A stretch of 64,000 nucleotides of DNA from Vibrio fortis (GTDB lineage: Bacteria > Pseudomonadota > Gammaproteobacteria > Enterobacterales > Vibrionaceae): assembly GCF_024347475.1 (NCBI RefSeq), contig NZ_AP025488.1, positions 1 to 64,000 on the forward strand, read 5' to 3'. The first letter of the stretch is position 1; each line of letters begins with the position of its first letter. The notes beneath the pieces are model-generated. The model saw only the letters and a program-made list of their open reading frames with translations, had not been told where the DNA came from and searched no databases. Position numbers and translations under genes: made by a program. This document shows, piece by piece, positions 32,903-42,613 of this stretch.

Positions 32903-33433
32903 TTATTCCTGACCAATCTTCTTCATGATAGACATCAACTCTTGCTCCAATTCTGCATGTATTAGCTTCCCAGCCACCACGTCAAAATTATCGTAAAAGC
33001 TTGGTATCGATAGGTGCCCTTTTACATCCGCGTCAAAATACGGTGCTGAAGCGACAGCCGAAGCCAAGACAGAACTCGCTCCACCCGCACCGGGTGAGGT
33101 CGCTAACATCGCGACAGGTTTGCCCTGATATACCTTCATATTAATGCGAGATACCCAGTCAAAGATGTTCTTAAACGCAGCCGTGTAAGTCCCATTATAT
33201 TCAGCAAACGAGAGCACGACAGCATCTGACGCCGTGATTTTATTGAAGAACTGATGCGCAAGTTCAGGAATACCTTGGTTCTTCTCACGCTGCTGGCTGT
33301 AAATCGGCATTTCAAAGTCGTTTAGGTCTAGAGTCTCTACCTCTGCGCCTGTGACTAGGCCAGCCGCATAAGTTGCCAGTTGTTTGTTGATGGATTCAGT
33401 GCTGTTGGTCGCGCCAATTGCTAGTATTTTCAT
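32903..33433 (-). CDS. NADPH-dependent FMN reductase-type flavoprotein
   Basis: 176 residues in a flavodoxin-like fold: AIGATNSTESINKQLA forms the FMN phosphate loop at residues 4-19, and SFAEYNGTYTAAFKN and ATSPGAGGASS contact flavin. This is the NAD(P)H:FMN/quinone/azo reductase group. It lies 3 bp after the arylamine N-acetyltransferase gene; the two may form a small detoxification operon for nitro- or azo-aromatics whose reduced amines can be acetylated. That link is inference. Confidence 0.87.
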   Translation of the reverse strand: MKILAIGATNSTESINKQLATYAAGLVTGAEVETLDLNDFEMPIYSQQREKNQGIPELAHQFFNKITASDAVVLSFAEYNGTYTAAFKNIFDWVSRINMKVYQGKPVAMLATSPGAGGASSVLASAVASAPYFDADVKGHLSIPSFYDNFDVVAGKLIHAELEQELMSIMKKIGQE

Positions 33434-33436
33434 TAA

Positions 33437-34243
33437 TTAAGCCTCTGGTTTATCTAAAAATGGAATAAATGCTTGGTAAGAAATCTGAGGTTCTAAATCA
33501 AAATGTTGTTTGAGTGCCCGATAAAAATCCGACTCGCTTTCTAGCTCAAACTCTTGCTCCACAAGGCCTTGGCGAACCTTTAGCGTTCGGTTGAACAAGG
33601 TAGTGATACCATCATCAGTGGGTCTTACTACAACGCAGTTCTGCGTAAACAGAGAGCTCGGGTGTGTAGAGGTAAAATGGTTGCCATACTCAAGATCATT
33701 CCACACTACATGATTCATATCCAAGCTATACAGGTTTTTCCACGTGTTCTCTTCAAACGTCTGCAGCATATTTCCAAACAGTGGATCTTTAATGAAACGA
33801 AAGGTTTGAAGATCTGTTTTGATCTCTCGATCAAACACAAGTGGTAACGGTGCTCGCGGCGTATTAGTGCCAAAGCCGGCATCTACAATCCACTGTTGAT
33901 CGCCAATGGTGACCAAGTTGATACGATGACCATGCCCTGTCGGTTGCTCACCAAAATGCACCCGCCCCAGCAGAGGGCGAATAGTAAAACCAAGGTATGA
34001 AAGAACATTAAACAACAAGCCGTTAAGTTCCTGGCAATAACCCCCTCGCTTGTGCACAACTAATTTTTCGAATATTGCCTGTTGGGTAATATCAATCAAC
34101 TCACCATTTAGAATGGCCAAATTCTCAAACGGTATCGCACGATGCTGATGATGGTGGATTAGTCTTAAAGTCGATTCATTGAGCTCAGGTTGATGAGTTA
34201 AACCAATGCGTTGGAAGTACTGTTCAATCATTTGTGGATTCAT
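33437..34243 (-). CDS. Arylamine N-acetyltransferase
   Basis: 268 residues, normal for bacterial NAT. The catalytic triad is visible: C70 in RGGYCQELNG, H106 in GHGHRINL and D121 in WIVDAGFG. It moves an acetyl group from acetyl-CoA to arylamines or hydrazines by a cysteine intermediate. It is the first gene of a pair with the FMN reductase encoded 3 bp downstream. Confidence 0.92.
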   Translation of the reverse strand: MNPQMIEQYFQRIGLTHQPELNESTLRLIHHHQHRAIPFENLAILNGELIDITQQAIFEKLVVHKRGGYCQELNGLLFNVLSYLGFTIRPLLGRVHFGEQPTGHGHRINLVTIGDQQWIVDAGFGTNTPRAPLPLVFDREIKTDLQTFRFIKDPLFGNMLQTFEENTWKNLYSLDMNHVVWNDLEYGNHFTSTHPSSLFTQNCVVVRPTDDGITTLFNRTLKVRQGLVEQEFELESESDFYRALKQHFDLEPQISYQAFIPFLDKPEA

Positions 34244-34429
34244 ATCATGCCTTTATATTTGGTTGGAGAGACTCTCTCCTTATCGCTTGGTTGGCATCTT
34301 AAATCCTCAAGTTAACTTTAGGTAAAGCACTTTTTTCAATTATTTTTGGGGAGTCATGAAAGAGGAAGGAAGGAATAAATCAGCAAACAGATTTTTAAGC
34401 GAACTGTTATTGAACGAACAAACTGTAAG

Positions 34430-34900
34430 CTAGTAACACTCAATCCCCCATTCCATATTGATGTAATGCTCGCCCGCAGGAGCGCTGTAGTCTTGCAAAT
34501 CGATGCGTGCACTGACTGTTACTTCTGGATAATCACGCAAAACATCGGCCTGCAGCTCAACGCCTTGTTGCCAGAAATCAACATCTCCCTGATGACGAAA
34601 GGCACCATCCACCCGAAAGTGCACCTGAGACTGATCTGCTACTGGCTCAAAGCTACCGATGTCAAAATGAACCAATTTAAGTAGAACACGCCCACCCTTT
34701 CTGTTCGAAGTGAGCTTAAAACGCAGTGCTTGCCCTTCATAACGTTGTCCAAAATTCAGCTCACCAGCATTATCAATCACTGCAATGCCGCATTGTTCGT
34801 GGACATGCTTAGAGAACCTAAGACTCTGGTGTTGAGTTGATGCAGCCACTTGAAATGCACAGAGCATAGGAAGCAAGAGTAAAGTAACGACGTTTTTCAA
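34430..34900 (-). CDS. Secreted beta-sandwich-like protein, paralogue of the gene at 35347 (unknown)
   Basis: 156 residues. The start is TTG at 34900 with a 4-nt overlap with the preceding stop (TTGA); the following residues form a signal peptide ending near QVAAS. The mature part shares its pattern with the protein at 35347-35847: HEQCGIAV, LNFGQRYEGQ, FKLTSNRKGGRVLLK, VHFRVDG, and an end WGIECY. The first and last cysteines probably bond. It is the last gene of the five-gene cluster. Its strand pattern resembles pilin-like subunits, but it has no recognised family. Confidence 0.75.
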   Translation of the reverse strand: MKNVVTLLLLPMLCAFQVAASTQHQSLRFSKHVHEQCGIAVIDNAGELNFGQRYEGQALRFKLTSNRKGGRVLLKLVHFDIGSFEPVADQSQVHFRVDGAFRHQGDVDFWQQGVELQADVLRDYPEVTVSARIDLQDYSAPAGEHYINMEWGIECY

Positions 34901-35310
34901 TTGACTATAACCCTCACAATAAAGTCTCTTACCGCTTCTTTAGTGGACAGCTCAGTGCTTTTAATTTGATCATTTTCTAGTGACATCAAATAGGTTGAGT
35001 TAATGGATATCTTTTTGCCATTGTATTTATAGTCGACGATGAGATCACAGGATATATATTCGTCATTGGTATGTTCCATCATTGTATGTGAGTAATCATA
35101 GCGGCTACTGATATTCATTAACTTCACTTGAGTCCAATTAATATATTCTGAGCTAGATATAGCATCGAATATACGATTTTCATGATATTCAGCTCCCCTT
35201 ACACAGCTTTCATTCAAAATATCATTATCTTTATACGCTTTATTATTTTTACTTAATGCATAAGGAGAAAGAAAAAGCACTAGAAATAGAAATAGCATTG
35301 TTTTCATCAT
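34897..35310 (-). CDS. Secreted hypothetical protein
   Basis: 137 residues with a signal peptide (MMKTMLFLFLVLFLSPYALS) and a mature portion with two cysteines (ESCVRGAEY, YISCDLIVDYKY). No domain is recognised. It lies between the two paralogous genes and overlaps the downstream one by 4 bp. A terminator hairpin separates it from the gene upstream, so it and its partner may be expressed less. Confidence 0.7.
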   Translation of the reverse strand: MMKTMLFLFLVLFLSPYALSKNNKAYKDNDILNESCVRGAEYHENRIFDAISSSEYINWTQVKLMNISSRYDYSHTMMEHTNDEYISCDLIVDYKYNGKKISINSTYLMSLENDQIKSTELSTKEAVRDFIVRVIVN

Positions 35311-35316
35311 ACGACC

Positions 35317-35343
35317 TAAAAAACCCTCTCATGAGGGTTTTAG
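35317..35343 (-). terminator. Hairpin terminator inside the five-gene cluster
   Basis: AAAACCCTC and GAGGGTTTT surround TCAT; on the reverse strand the stem is followed by a run of T. It lies between the paralogue at 35347 and the gene starting at 35310, so it would reduce transcription of the last two genes. Confidence 0.65.
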
Positions 35344-35346
35344 TTA

Positions 35347-35847
35347 TTAATCACATTCAATGATCCAGTTGGTCACTAATTCATAGTCATCTGCATCTAG
35401 GTTGCTCTCATCAACGGATACTCGAGCCGCTAGATTCACTAAATTGTTCGACCTGAGGTCGTCTCGAGTGAATTCTAACCCCTCCTCCCATTCCGGTGCA
35501 GTCATATCTGCAGACACGGAACTTTCAGCTCTAAAGTGGACATCATTTATGGTAACTTGATCTCCTAACTCTTCAGTCGTAATAGGCTCGACCTTAAACT
35601 CAATCTTGCCATTTTTCTCATTGTTAATGAGTTTGACCTGGGCCGTAGAATCTAAATAGCTGTCACCAAAAGCAAGGTCAGCCGTGGCTGCCGTTACGTC
35701 GATACCACATTGCTTTTCTACCGTCGCAGAAAAGGTCACATCTCCGCTAGTGACTTCATCTTCATCGTTGGGTGGGTTTGCGTATGCTGTCGATACTGAC
35801 AACACACCACAAGCAGTTAGCAGCAATAACTGTTTTCCTTTCTTCAT
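35347..35847 (-). CDS. Secreted beta-sandwich-like protein, larger paralogue (unknown)
   Basis: 166 residues, signal peptide ending near STAYANPP, acidic mature chain. Key segments parallel the protein at 34430-34900: VEKQCGIDVT, LAFGDSYLDS, VKLINNEKNGKIEFKVE, VHFRAES, WEEGLEFTRDDLR, and an end WIIECD. The conserved first and last cysteines suggest a disulfide-closed beta sandwich. The style is like a pilus or spore-coat-U subunit, but no usher or typical chaperone is nearby. The abundance of acidic residues and the hairpin right after it suggest that it is the main product of the cluster. Confidence 0.75.
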   Translation of the reverse strand: MKKGKQLLLLTACGVLSVSTAYANPPNDEDEVTSGDVTFSATVEKQCGIDVTAATADLAFGDSYLDSTAQVKLINNEKNGKIEFKVEPITTEELGDQVTINDVHFRAESSVSADMTAPEWEEGLEFTRDDLRSNNLVNLAARVSVDESNLDADDYELVTNWIIECD

Positions 35848-35850
35848 CTC

Positions 35851-36309
35851 TTACTCCGAAAAGGTTGTATTCATTTGTTTCATCTTGAGAAGACGATACT
35901 TCTCAGCTTCGATTTGCAGCAGTTTAAGCTCGTGTTCTGCTTGAGCTAACTCTTCTTCTCTCTTCCTCTCTCTCAATTCAAATTCGTATAAGCGGGAGCA
36001 ATCCACTCTATCTTCACCACCAAATTGGAAGGTGATCGCGGCATAAATACCTGCTTCATCTTGGTTTTGGTGATAGTAGTTACTTGGATCGCCACCATAG
36101 TAGTTATCACTGTCCTCATTTCCGGTAGCGCCGTACGTACCAAATTGAATGGTTTTACCGGTCGAAATCGCTTGCTCACATGACGCGCCTTCCGAGGTTC
36201 GAACACGGTCAGTTCCAGATGGATTGGAGACACTCGGAATCGGGTTAGCGTGTAACATAGCGGGGACAAATAGCGCCACAATCGGTAATAATATTCGCCT
36301 CATCATCAA
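35851..36309 (-). CDS. Secreted protein with C-terminal coiled coil (unknown)
   Basis: 152 residues with a signal peptide ending near MLHANPIP. The mature part is Gly/Tyr/Asn rich (DNYYGGDPSNYYHQNQDEAG) around residues 60-85, then AIYAAITFQFGG-like, and ends with a long charged helix ERKREEELAQAEHELKLLQ (about 115-145). One cysteine pair (GASCEQAIS, RVDCSRLY) is present. The start overlaps the upstream stop by 4 bp. No family recognised. Confidence 0.72.
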   Translation of the reverse strand: MMMRRILLPIVALFVPAMLHANPIPSVSNPSGTDRVRTSEGASCEQAISTGKTIQFGTYGATGNEDSDNYYGGDPSNYYHQNQDEAGIYAAITFQFGGEDRVDCSRLYEFELRERKREEELAQAEHELKLLQIEAEKYRLLKMKQMNTTFSE

Positions 36310-36653
36310 TACCTTTCGAATTTAATATTGGTGCACACTTCATAGCTATTAGGAGAGTCCGTTACCATTCGAGTACATATTTTTTTCTTGGTTTTCTGGC
36401 CAGCAGGTGTCTTAACATGAATATTTAATTCAATGTCTTGGTTTGGGCCTAAGCTCAGTTTATTCGGAAATGACTTATTATCTATTCGGAGGTAATAGTC
36501 GGCTTTTTTGTTGTACTTATTTACTAACGTAAACTTAACTTCGGTTTTATCAGAATAAGCTTGAAACTGTTTGTTATCCCACACATGTAAATTCGCCATA
36601 GCAGGCAGACTCATCGTTAGTAGAGCAGATAAAATTAATATGGTGGTTTTCAT
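36306..36653 (-). CDS. Small secreted Ig-like protein (unknown), first of the cluster
   Basis: 115 residues. Signal peptide MKTTILILSALLTMSLPAMA, then a beta-rich chain (KTEVKFTLVNKYNKKADYYL, LGPNQDIELNIHVK) with a C-terminal cysteine pair (KKICTRM, YEVCTNI). The fold order recalls the first domain of pilus chaperones, but it is too short to be one. It is translationally coupled to the next gene. Confidence 0.72.
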   Translation of the reverse strand: MKTTILILSALLTMSLPAMANLHVWDNKQFQAYSDKTEVKFTLVNKYNKKADYYLRIDNKSFPNKLSLGPNQDIELNIHVKTPAGQKTKKKICTRMVTDSPNSYEVCTNIKFERY

Positions 36654-36952
36654 CTAGTTATAATCTCAATCAAATTAGTTACAGCAAGACTATTTGAGAT
36701 ATTTAGCGTTTTTTTACCATTTTGCGCCACCTATCTATTTTGTTCGGTGAATACGTCGTTATTTACGTAGCAATGACATTGCCTTGAACAACGCCTAACA
36801 GATTGCACTAGAACAAAAGAGTAGAAGCTTGGTTTCGCAGATAGGAGTGATTTCGAAAGAAGGCCAGTTTTAAAAGTGGATTAAGATATGAAAGGGGAAA
36901 GATTAACCTTGCTGCCTCTACAAGACAGCAAGATCGTCATGGAAACGAAAGA
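36654..36952. other. Intergenic region upstream of the secreted-protein cluster
   Basis: 299 bp with no ORF. It contains CTTGCTG/CAGCAAG arms (36908-36932), which could end the ppsR transcript, and the promoter region of the five-gene cluster near 36660-36730. No further features. Confidence 0.45.
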
Positions 36953-37786
36953 TCAAAGAAGTCGGCGTCTCAGACCGGTTCGCTCTAAAATTCGTGTTGA
37001 GATCTCTTCGACCGAAAGTGAAGAGGTATTGATGTAAGGAATCGCCTCTCGTCGGAAAAGCCCCTCTACCGTTTGCAACTCGTAAAGACACTGCGAGTCA
37101 CTAGCGTATTCACTTCCAGCTAAACGGTTTTCACGAATCTCAGTCAAACGTTCTGCATCAATCGTCAAACCAAATAACTTATGACGATGGATCTCAAATT
37201 CAGGCAGGAGTCTCAGTCGCGCAATATCGTCATGGATAAATGGATAGTTAGCAACACGCAACCCGAACTGCATCGCCATGTAGAGACTGGTCGGTGTCTT
37301 TCCGCTACGAGATACACCAAGCAGAATAATATCCGCCTCTTCCAACCCTCTTAACGTAATCCCGTCATCATGCGCGAGCGTGTATTCAATCGCTGCGATA
37401 CGATCGAAATACTTATCCGAATCTTTATCTACACTGCGTGAGCGCTGCAGTTTCGGTTTGGGAGCCATCTTGGTGTCATCTTGCACCTTCTGCACGATGC
37501 TCTCCAACACGTCATAACAGTGCGCTGGAGCTGCCAACAGCTTTTTCTTGATGTCGGGAATAACAATCGAAAAAAACACCAGAGGTTCGTAACCTGTCGA
37601 TTGGTAGGAAATCTCGATCTCTTTGAGTAAGTCACTCAATTTGTCTTCGCTTTCTACAAACGGAAAGGTTTTTTCATTAGCTTTGAAGGGAAATTGACCT
37701 AGAACAACGTGCCCTAAAGTCTCACATGTTATGGCCGTTCCATCAGAAACATAGAATACATCACGACTTTGAATATCAATTTGCAT
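36953..37786 (-). CDS. ppsR: PEP synthetase regulatory kinase/pyrophosphorylase (PSRP)
   Basis: 277 residues with the family P-loop [11 protein letters not shown] (about residues 156-166) and the DUF299-type ends. The enzyme uses ADP to phosphorylate PEP synthase on a threonine beside its catalytic histidine, switching it off, and reverses this by phosphorolysis. It is divergent from ppsA, its substrate, across 178 bp, as in many gamma-proteobacteria. No good ribosome site precedes the ATG. Confidence 0.93.
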   Translation of the reverse strand: MQIDIQSRDVFYVSDGTAITCETLGHVVLGQFPFKANEKTFPFVESEDKLSDLLKEIEISYQSTGYEPLVFFSIVIPDIKKKLLAAPAHCYDVLESIVQKVQDDTKMAPKPKLQRSRSVDKDSDKYFDRIAAIEYTLAHDDGITLRGLEEADIILLGVSRSGKTPTSLYMAMQFGLRVANYPFIHDDIARLRLLPEFEIHRHKLFGLTIDAERLTEIRENRLAGSEYASDSQCLYELQTVEGLFRREAIPYINTSSLSVEEISTRILERTGLRRRLL

Positions 37787-37964
37787 TTTTTATTTAATGT
37801 TTAAAATTATTTTGAGTAGGATGGACACCATAATATATATAACAAAAGCCTGCTGACTATTACGTTCCCCACAGGTTTGAAAAATTTTTAACATTTTTTT
37901 CAATTCTGACGTAATCGTTTGCCTTTAAATCCCTACAAAACTTGCTATGTTTCTGGAGAAATAA

Positions 37965-40337
37965 ATGCAAAATAATACCCTATGGTTCAATGGCCTATCC
38001 ATGGAAGATGTCGACAAGGTCGGCGGTAAGAACGCCTCACTTGGCGAGATGGTTTCTAACCTATCCAATGCTGGTGTTTCTGTACCAAATGGTTTTGCTA
38101 CCACTTCTTATGCGTTTAACGAGTTCCTTGACTACAAAGGCCTTGATGAGCGTATTCACCAACTACTTGACGAACTTGATGTTGAAGACGTTGAAGCTCT
38201 GCGTAAGACAGGTGCAACGATTCGCCAATGGGTTCTTGAAGCCCCTTTCCCAGAATCCCTAGAGCAAGATATCCGCGACAACTACCGTGAACTGATCGAA
38301 GGCAATGACGAATTGTCTGTAGCGGTTCGTTCATCGGCAACGGCGGAAGACCTTCCTGATGCTTCGTTTGCTGGTCAACAAGAGACTTTCCTAAACGTAA
38401 AAGGCATCGATGCTGTTCTAGAAGCAACAAAGCACGTATACGCGTCTCTGTTCAACGACCGCGCAATCTCTTACCGTGTACACCAAGGCTTTGACCACCG
38501 TGGTATCTCGCTTTCTGCAGGTATCCAACGCATGGTTCGTTCAGACAAAGCATCTTCAGGTGTCATGTTCACGCTCGACACTGAATCTGGCTTCGATCAA
38601 GTGGTATTCATCACTTCATCTTGGGGTCTAGGCGAAATGGTCGTTCAAGGTGCAGTGAACCCAGATGAGTTCTACGTTCACAAGCCGATGCTTGAAGCAG
38701 GTCAGTACCCTATCGTTAAGAAAACGTTCGGCTCTAAGCTAATCAAGATGATCTACTCAACCAACCAAGAGATCGGTAAGCAAGTTGATATCATCGACAC
38801 AGACACTCAAGAGCGTAACGAGTTCTCACTGAACGACGAAGAGATCAAAGAGCTAGCAAAACAAGCGATGATCATCGAGAAGCACTACCAACGTCCAATG
38901 GACATTGAATGGGCAAAAGATGGCATCGACGGCAAGCTATACATTGTACAAGCACGCCCAGAGACCGTATGTTCTCAGAGCGAGCAAAACGTGATTGAAC
39001 GTTACGAGCTAAGCAACAAAGCAGATGTAGCCGTTGAAGGTCGTGCAATCGGCCAACGCATCGGCTCTGGCCCTGTTCGTCTGGTTGATTCACTGGATCA
39101 AATGTCTTTGGTTCAAGAAGGTGACGTTCTAGTCACTGACATGACTGACCCAGATTGGGAACCAGTGATGAAGAAAGCGTCTGCGATTGTAACCAACCGT
39201 GGCGGTCGTACTTGTCACGCAGCGATCATCGCTCGTGAACTGGGTATCCCAGCAATTGTTGGTTGTGGCGACGCGACGAGCCGCCTAAAAGATGGCTCTA
39301 CAGTGACAGTATCGTGTGCAGAAGGTGAAACAGGTTACGTTTACCAAGGCGAGCTAGATTTCGAAATCAAGCGTTCTGCCGTTGACGAACTACCGCTGCT
39401 TCCAACCAAAGTGATGATGAACGTGGGCAACCCAGATCGTGCGTTCGACTTCGCTCAAATCCCTAACGAAGGTGTTGGTCTGGCTCGTCTTGAGTTCATC
39501 ATCAACAAGATGATCGGTATTCACCCGAAAGCGCTACTTAACTTTGACGCACAGAGCGATGAGCTTAAAGCTGAAATCACTGAGCGCATCCGTGGCTATA
39601 AAGATCCTATCGATTTCTACGTAAGCAAGCTAACAGAGGGCATCGCAACTATCGCTTCTGCGTTCTGGCCTAAGCGTGTGATCGTACGTATGTCTGACTT
39701 TAAGTCTAACGAATACAGCAACCTAGTCGGTGGTAAAGAGTTTGAACCGCACGAAGAGAACCCAATGCTGGGCTTCCGTGGTGCTTCTCGTTACATCTCA
39801 CCAGTATTCGAAGACTGCTTTGAGCTAGAAACTCAAGCGATCAAGCGCGTACGCAATGAAATGGGTCTTAAGAACGTTGAAATTATGATTCCTTTCGTTC
39901 GTACTCCAAGCGAAGCGGCATCGGTTATCGACCTACTAGCGAAGTTCAATCTACGTCGTGGTGATCAAGGTCTGAAAGTGATCATGATGTGTGAGCTACC
40001 ATCTAACGCAGTATTGGCGGAAGAGTTCTTGAAGTACTTCGATGGTTTCTCTATCGGTTCTAACGACATGACTCAGCTAACACTTGGTCTTGACCGTGAC
40101 TCTGGTGATGTTGCTCATCTATTTGACGAGCGTAACCCAGCAGTGAAAGCAATGCTGAAGATGGCGATTGATGCGGCAACTAAAGCAGGCAAGTACGTGG
40201 GTATCTGTGGCCAAGGCCCATCGGATCACGATGACCTAGCAGAGTGGCTAATGGAGCAAGGTATCAGCTCTGTATCTCTAAACCCAGATACGGTCATTGA
40301 TACTTGGTTGAAGTTAGGCAATGTTGCTAACAAATAA
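37965..40337 (+). CDS. ppsA: Phosphoenolpyruvate synthase
   Basis: 790 residues, normal length. An ATP-binding domain (about 15-340), the mobile phosphohistidine domain with [18 protein letters not shown] (His ~418) and the PEP/pyruvate-binding barrel (about 470-785, [32 protein letters not shown]) follow in order. It converts pyruvate, ATP and water to PEP, AMP and phosphate for gluconeogenesis. The threonine before the histidine (RTCH) is the PSRP target. GGAG 7 nt before the ATG supports the start. Codon use is highly biased, as for an abundant enzyme. A strong terminator follows. Confidence 0.97.
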   Translation: MQNNTLWFNGLSMEDVDKVGGKNASLGEMVSNLSNAGVSVPNGFATTSYAFNEFLDYKGLDERIHQLLDELDVEDVEALRKTGATIRQWVLEAPFPESLEQDIRDNYRELIEGNDELSVAVRSSATAEDLPDASFAGQQETFLNVKGIDAVLEATKHVYASLFNDRAISYRVHQGFDHRGISLSAGIQRMVRSDKASSGVMFTLDTESGFDQVVFITSSWGLGEMVVQGAVNPDEFYVHKPMLEAGQYPIVKKTFGSKLIKMIYSTNQEIGKQVDIIDTDTQERNEFSLNDEEIKELAKQAMIIEKHYQRPMDIEWAKDGIDGKLYIVQARPETVCSQSEQNVIERYELSNKADVAVEGRAIGQRIGSGPVRLVDSLDQMSLVQEGDVLVTDMTDPDWEPVMKKASAIVTNRGGRTCHAAIIARELGIPAIVGCGDATSRLKDGSTVTVSCAEGETGYVYQGELDFEIKRSAVDELPLLPTKVMMNVGNPDRAFDFAQIPNEGVGLARLEFIINKMIGIHPKALLNFDAQSDELKAEITERIRGYKDPIDFYVSKLTEGIATIASAFWPKRVIVRMSDFKSNEYSNLVGGKEFEPHEENPMLGFRGASRYISPVFEDCFELETQAIKRVRNEMGLKNVEIMIPFVRTPSEAASVIDLLAKFNLRRGDQGLKVIMMCELPSNAVLAEEFLKYFDGFSIGSNDMTQLTLGLDRDSGDVAHLFDERNPAVKAMLKMAIDAATKAGKYVGICGQGPSDHDDLAEWLMEQGISSVSLNPDTVIDTWLKLGNVANK

Positions 40338-40360
40338 CCTTCTCTAATCAAGAGACGAAT

Positions 40361-40388
40361 AAAGCCAGTCATTACGACTGGCTTTTTT
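40361..40388 (+). terminator. Terminator after ppsA
   Basis: AAAGCCAGTC, loop ATTAC, GACTGGCTTTTTT: a strong GC stem and T-run, 24 bp past the stop. Confidence 0.85.
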
Positions 40389-40533
40389 GGCTTTAACACC
40401 TCAGAAGCTACATGAGCACGTTAATCGCAACACTGAATCAGTCATACCGCATATTGGTATCCGCCTGACATTACGCTATCCTTTAGCCAATCTACATTGA
40501 ACGGTTAATCACCGTCCCCTCAATAATCTTAAG

Positions 40534-41877
40534 ATGAATATGACTTCAACAACTACGACGCCCTCACCCTCTCTGAGCAGGCAACTCTTTACTATGACCT
40601 GGCCGATGCTATTCGGCGTACTATCACTAATGAGTTTTCAGCTTGTGGATAGTGCTTTTATCGGTCAGTTAGGCGTTCTACCTCTCGCTGCTCAAGGCTT
40701 TACTCTGCCAATTCAGATGATCATCATTGGCATTCAAGTCGGTTTGGGTATCGCAACTACGGCAGTGATCGCGCGAGCAATTGGTGCGAAACAAACTCGT
40801 TACGCGAAACAACTGGGTGGATTGGTTGTTGTTATGGGTGGAGTGGGTGTAGCGCTATTCTCGGTGATTATTTACCTAGTGCGCAACCCTATTTTACAGT
40901 TGTTGGACGCACCTGAATCCGTCTTCCCTATCATTGATTCTTACTGGATCTACTGGCTAGTCAGCTCTTGGACTGGCGCAATGCTGTACTTCTTCTACAG
41001 CGTCTGTCGCGCTAATGGCAATACTATGTTGCCGGGGACCATGATGATTGCCACCAGTTTGATTAACCTTGTGCTCGATCCTATCTTCATTTTCACTCTG
41101 GACTTAGGCATCAATGGTGCAGCGATTGCGACTATTATCGCGTTCGGAATGGGTATTTTGATTGTGGCACCTAAGGTTGCCAAAAAGCATTGGCTCACTT
41201 TCGACTGGCAAGACTTAAACATCGGTAAAAGTGTTCGCTCTATTGGCCATATCATGGGCCCAGCGATGATCAGCCAATTATTGCCACCTGTCTCTTCAAT
41301 GTTGGCCACCAAACTATTGGCAAGTTACGGCACAGCAGCAGTTGCTGCTTGGGCGCTGGGCTCACGCTTCGAATTTTTCTCAATTGTTTCTGTTTTGGCT
41401 CTAACCATGTCGATGCCCCCAATGGTTGGTCGCATGCTCGGTGAAAAGAACCTGACGGACATTCGCAGTCTCACTAAGATTGCAGCCACCTTTGTACTTG
41501 GTTTTCAGGTCATCATTGCACTCGTTACTTGGCTATTCTCGAGCGGGTTAGCGGGGTTAATGACCAGCGACAGTGATGTGACGACAATCCTCAACTACCA
41601 CTTAATGATTGTCCCAATCAGCCTTGGCCCTCTTGGTATTTGTATGTTGATGGTGTCGGTATCAAACGCATTAGGTAAGTCGTATACCGCGCTGACGATT
41701 TCAGCACTGCGCTTGTTTGCTTTCTTCTTGCCATGTTTATGGATTGGCTCTCAAGTTGCGGGAATTGAAGGTCTGTTCTGGGGCGCAATGGTGGGTAACA
41801 TACTGGCAGGTACTTGTGCATGGATGATGTATCAACGCGCACTTAAACAAGTTGAGTTAAAACTCTCTCGTCAATAA
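40534..41877 (+). CDS. MATE-family efflux transporter
   Basis: 447 residues with 12 predicted membrane helices in two homologous halves. The first helix reads LFTMTWPMLFGVLSLMSFQL and is followed by DSAFIGQLG, typical of the DinF/NorM-like MATE group. It would export toxic cations or drugs using H+ or Na+. It has no adjacent regulator. The second ATG at 40540 is an alternative start. Confidence 0.9.
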   Translation: MNMTSTTTTPSPSLSRQLFTMTWPMLFGVLSLMSFQLVDSAFIGQLGVLPLAAQGFTLPIQMIIIGIQVGLGIATTAVIARAIGAKQTRYAKQLGGLVVVMGGVGVALFSVIIYLVRNPILQLLDAPESVFPIIDSYWIYWLVSSWTGAMLYFFYSVCRANGNTMLPGTMMIATSLINLVLDPIFIFTLDLGINGAAIATIIAFGMGILIVAPKVAKKHWLTFDWQDLNIGKSVRSIGHIMGPAMISQLLPPVSSMLATKLLASYGTAAVAAWALGSRFEFFSIVSVLALTMSMPPMVGRMLGEKNLTDIRSLTKIAATFVLGFQVIIALVTWLFSSGLAGLMTSDSDVTTILNYHLMIVPISLGPLGICMLMVSVSNALGKSYTALTISALRLFAFFLPCLWIGSQVAGIEGLFWGAMVGNILAGTCAWMMYQRALKQVELKLSRQ

Positions 41878-41915
41878 TGTTTATCGACAAGGATTCTAGG
41901 CTCTAACCTCTGAAA

Positions 41916-41950
41916 GTAAAAAAGGCAGCCAATCTACATTTGTGCTGCCT
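41916..41950 (-). terminator. Terminator of the 41980-42494 gene pair
   Basis: On the reverse strand AGGCAGC and GCTGCCT pair across a 14-nt loop and run into TTTTTTAC. On the + strand it may also weakly end the MATE transcript. Confidence 0.6.
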
Positions 41951-41979
41951 AAACTTTAACTGCAATAAAAGGCAACAAC

Positions 41980-42201
41980 TTAACTGGTGCCCCTAATCAT
42001 GGAGTAGATGCTCTCTCTGATGTTAAAAAACAAAATAGCCCCACCCAAACCTACAAATACAAACAAACTTATATATGTGACTTCTTCCTTTGTCATCTCA
42101 GACATTAGTGAAGCCTCTTTCTGAACAACCTCTTCTTTAAACTCAGATCTAACATCACGGTCAATAAGACTAATAAAATCAATATCTAGCTGATCGTTCA
42201 T
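41980..42201 (-). CDS. Small single-pass membrane protein (unknown)
   Basis: 73 residues, with an acidic amphipathic N-terminal part and one membrane helix near residues 43-62 (YISLFVFVGLGGAILFF), followed by a short basic end. The ATG overlaps the previous stop (ATGA), so it is coupled to the 98-residue protein upstream. No family is recognised. Confidence 0.6.
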   Translation of the reverse strand: MNDQLDIDFISLIDRDVRSEFKEEVVQKEASLMSEMTKEEVTYISLFVFVGLGGAILFFNIRESIYSMIRGTS

Positions 42202-42494
42202 GCCAAATCACAGCTACAAGTTGTGAACCAACGCTTCTTGAAGTCTTTAATGAGAGCTGCACGACCTACGGACGAACCTGCCACAGGATAACAAAAAGCA
42301 TCATCAACAATTACGTTCAGAACATCAATATTGTGACTCGATGCTTCTTCTGTAATTCTGTCTTTGTTGATGTTCATCTGTCTCGCTTTCATCACAGCTT
42401 CAGCAGCGAAGGAAATGGCCAAGCAATCACTCTTTTTTGTCTTTCCAACAGTACTCATCATCAATGAAAACTTTTTAAAACTAATGTTAATCAT
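42198..42494 (-). CDS. Small hypothetical protein
   Basis: About 98 residues from the ATG at 42494; a longer frame from a TTG at 42554 exists but would run through a TATAAT-like promoter element. Segments are KSDCLAISFAAEAVMKARQM and a Cys-rich end FTTCSCDLA. No domain is recognised. It forms an operon with the membrane protein after it and, by orientation, perhaps with the lipoprotein upstream, although a hairpin near 42570-42600 separates them. Confidence 0.55.
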   Translation of the reverse strand: MINISFKKFSLMMSTVGKTKKSDCLAISFAAEAVMKARQMNINKDRITEEASSHNIDVLNVIVDDAFCYPVAGSSVGRAALIKDFKKRWFTTCSCDLA

Positions 42495-42569
42495 TCTAAG
42501 AAAACACCCGGAAAAAGTTATAGAAAACCAAAAGATTATATTATCTATTGTCAAATTTATTTTAAACTA

Positions 42570-42602
42570 ATAAGCCCGAAATCAATCAGGCTTATTAAAT
42601 TA
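42570..42602 (-). terminator. Terminator after the lipoprotein gene
   Basis: AATAAGCC (+ strand near 42569-42576) pairs with GGCTTATT (near 42589-42596), an 8-bp stem at the end of the lipoprotein gene; A/T runs flank both sides. Confidence 0.55.
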
Positions 42603-42613
42603 ATGGGGTGCTA

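Noticed and set aside
37787..37964. Cra (FruR) site before ppsA
   Set aside because: Only a partial AATCGTTT match near 37910; too weak to claim.
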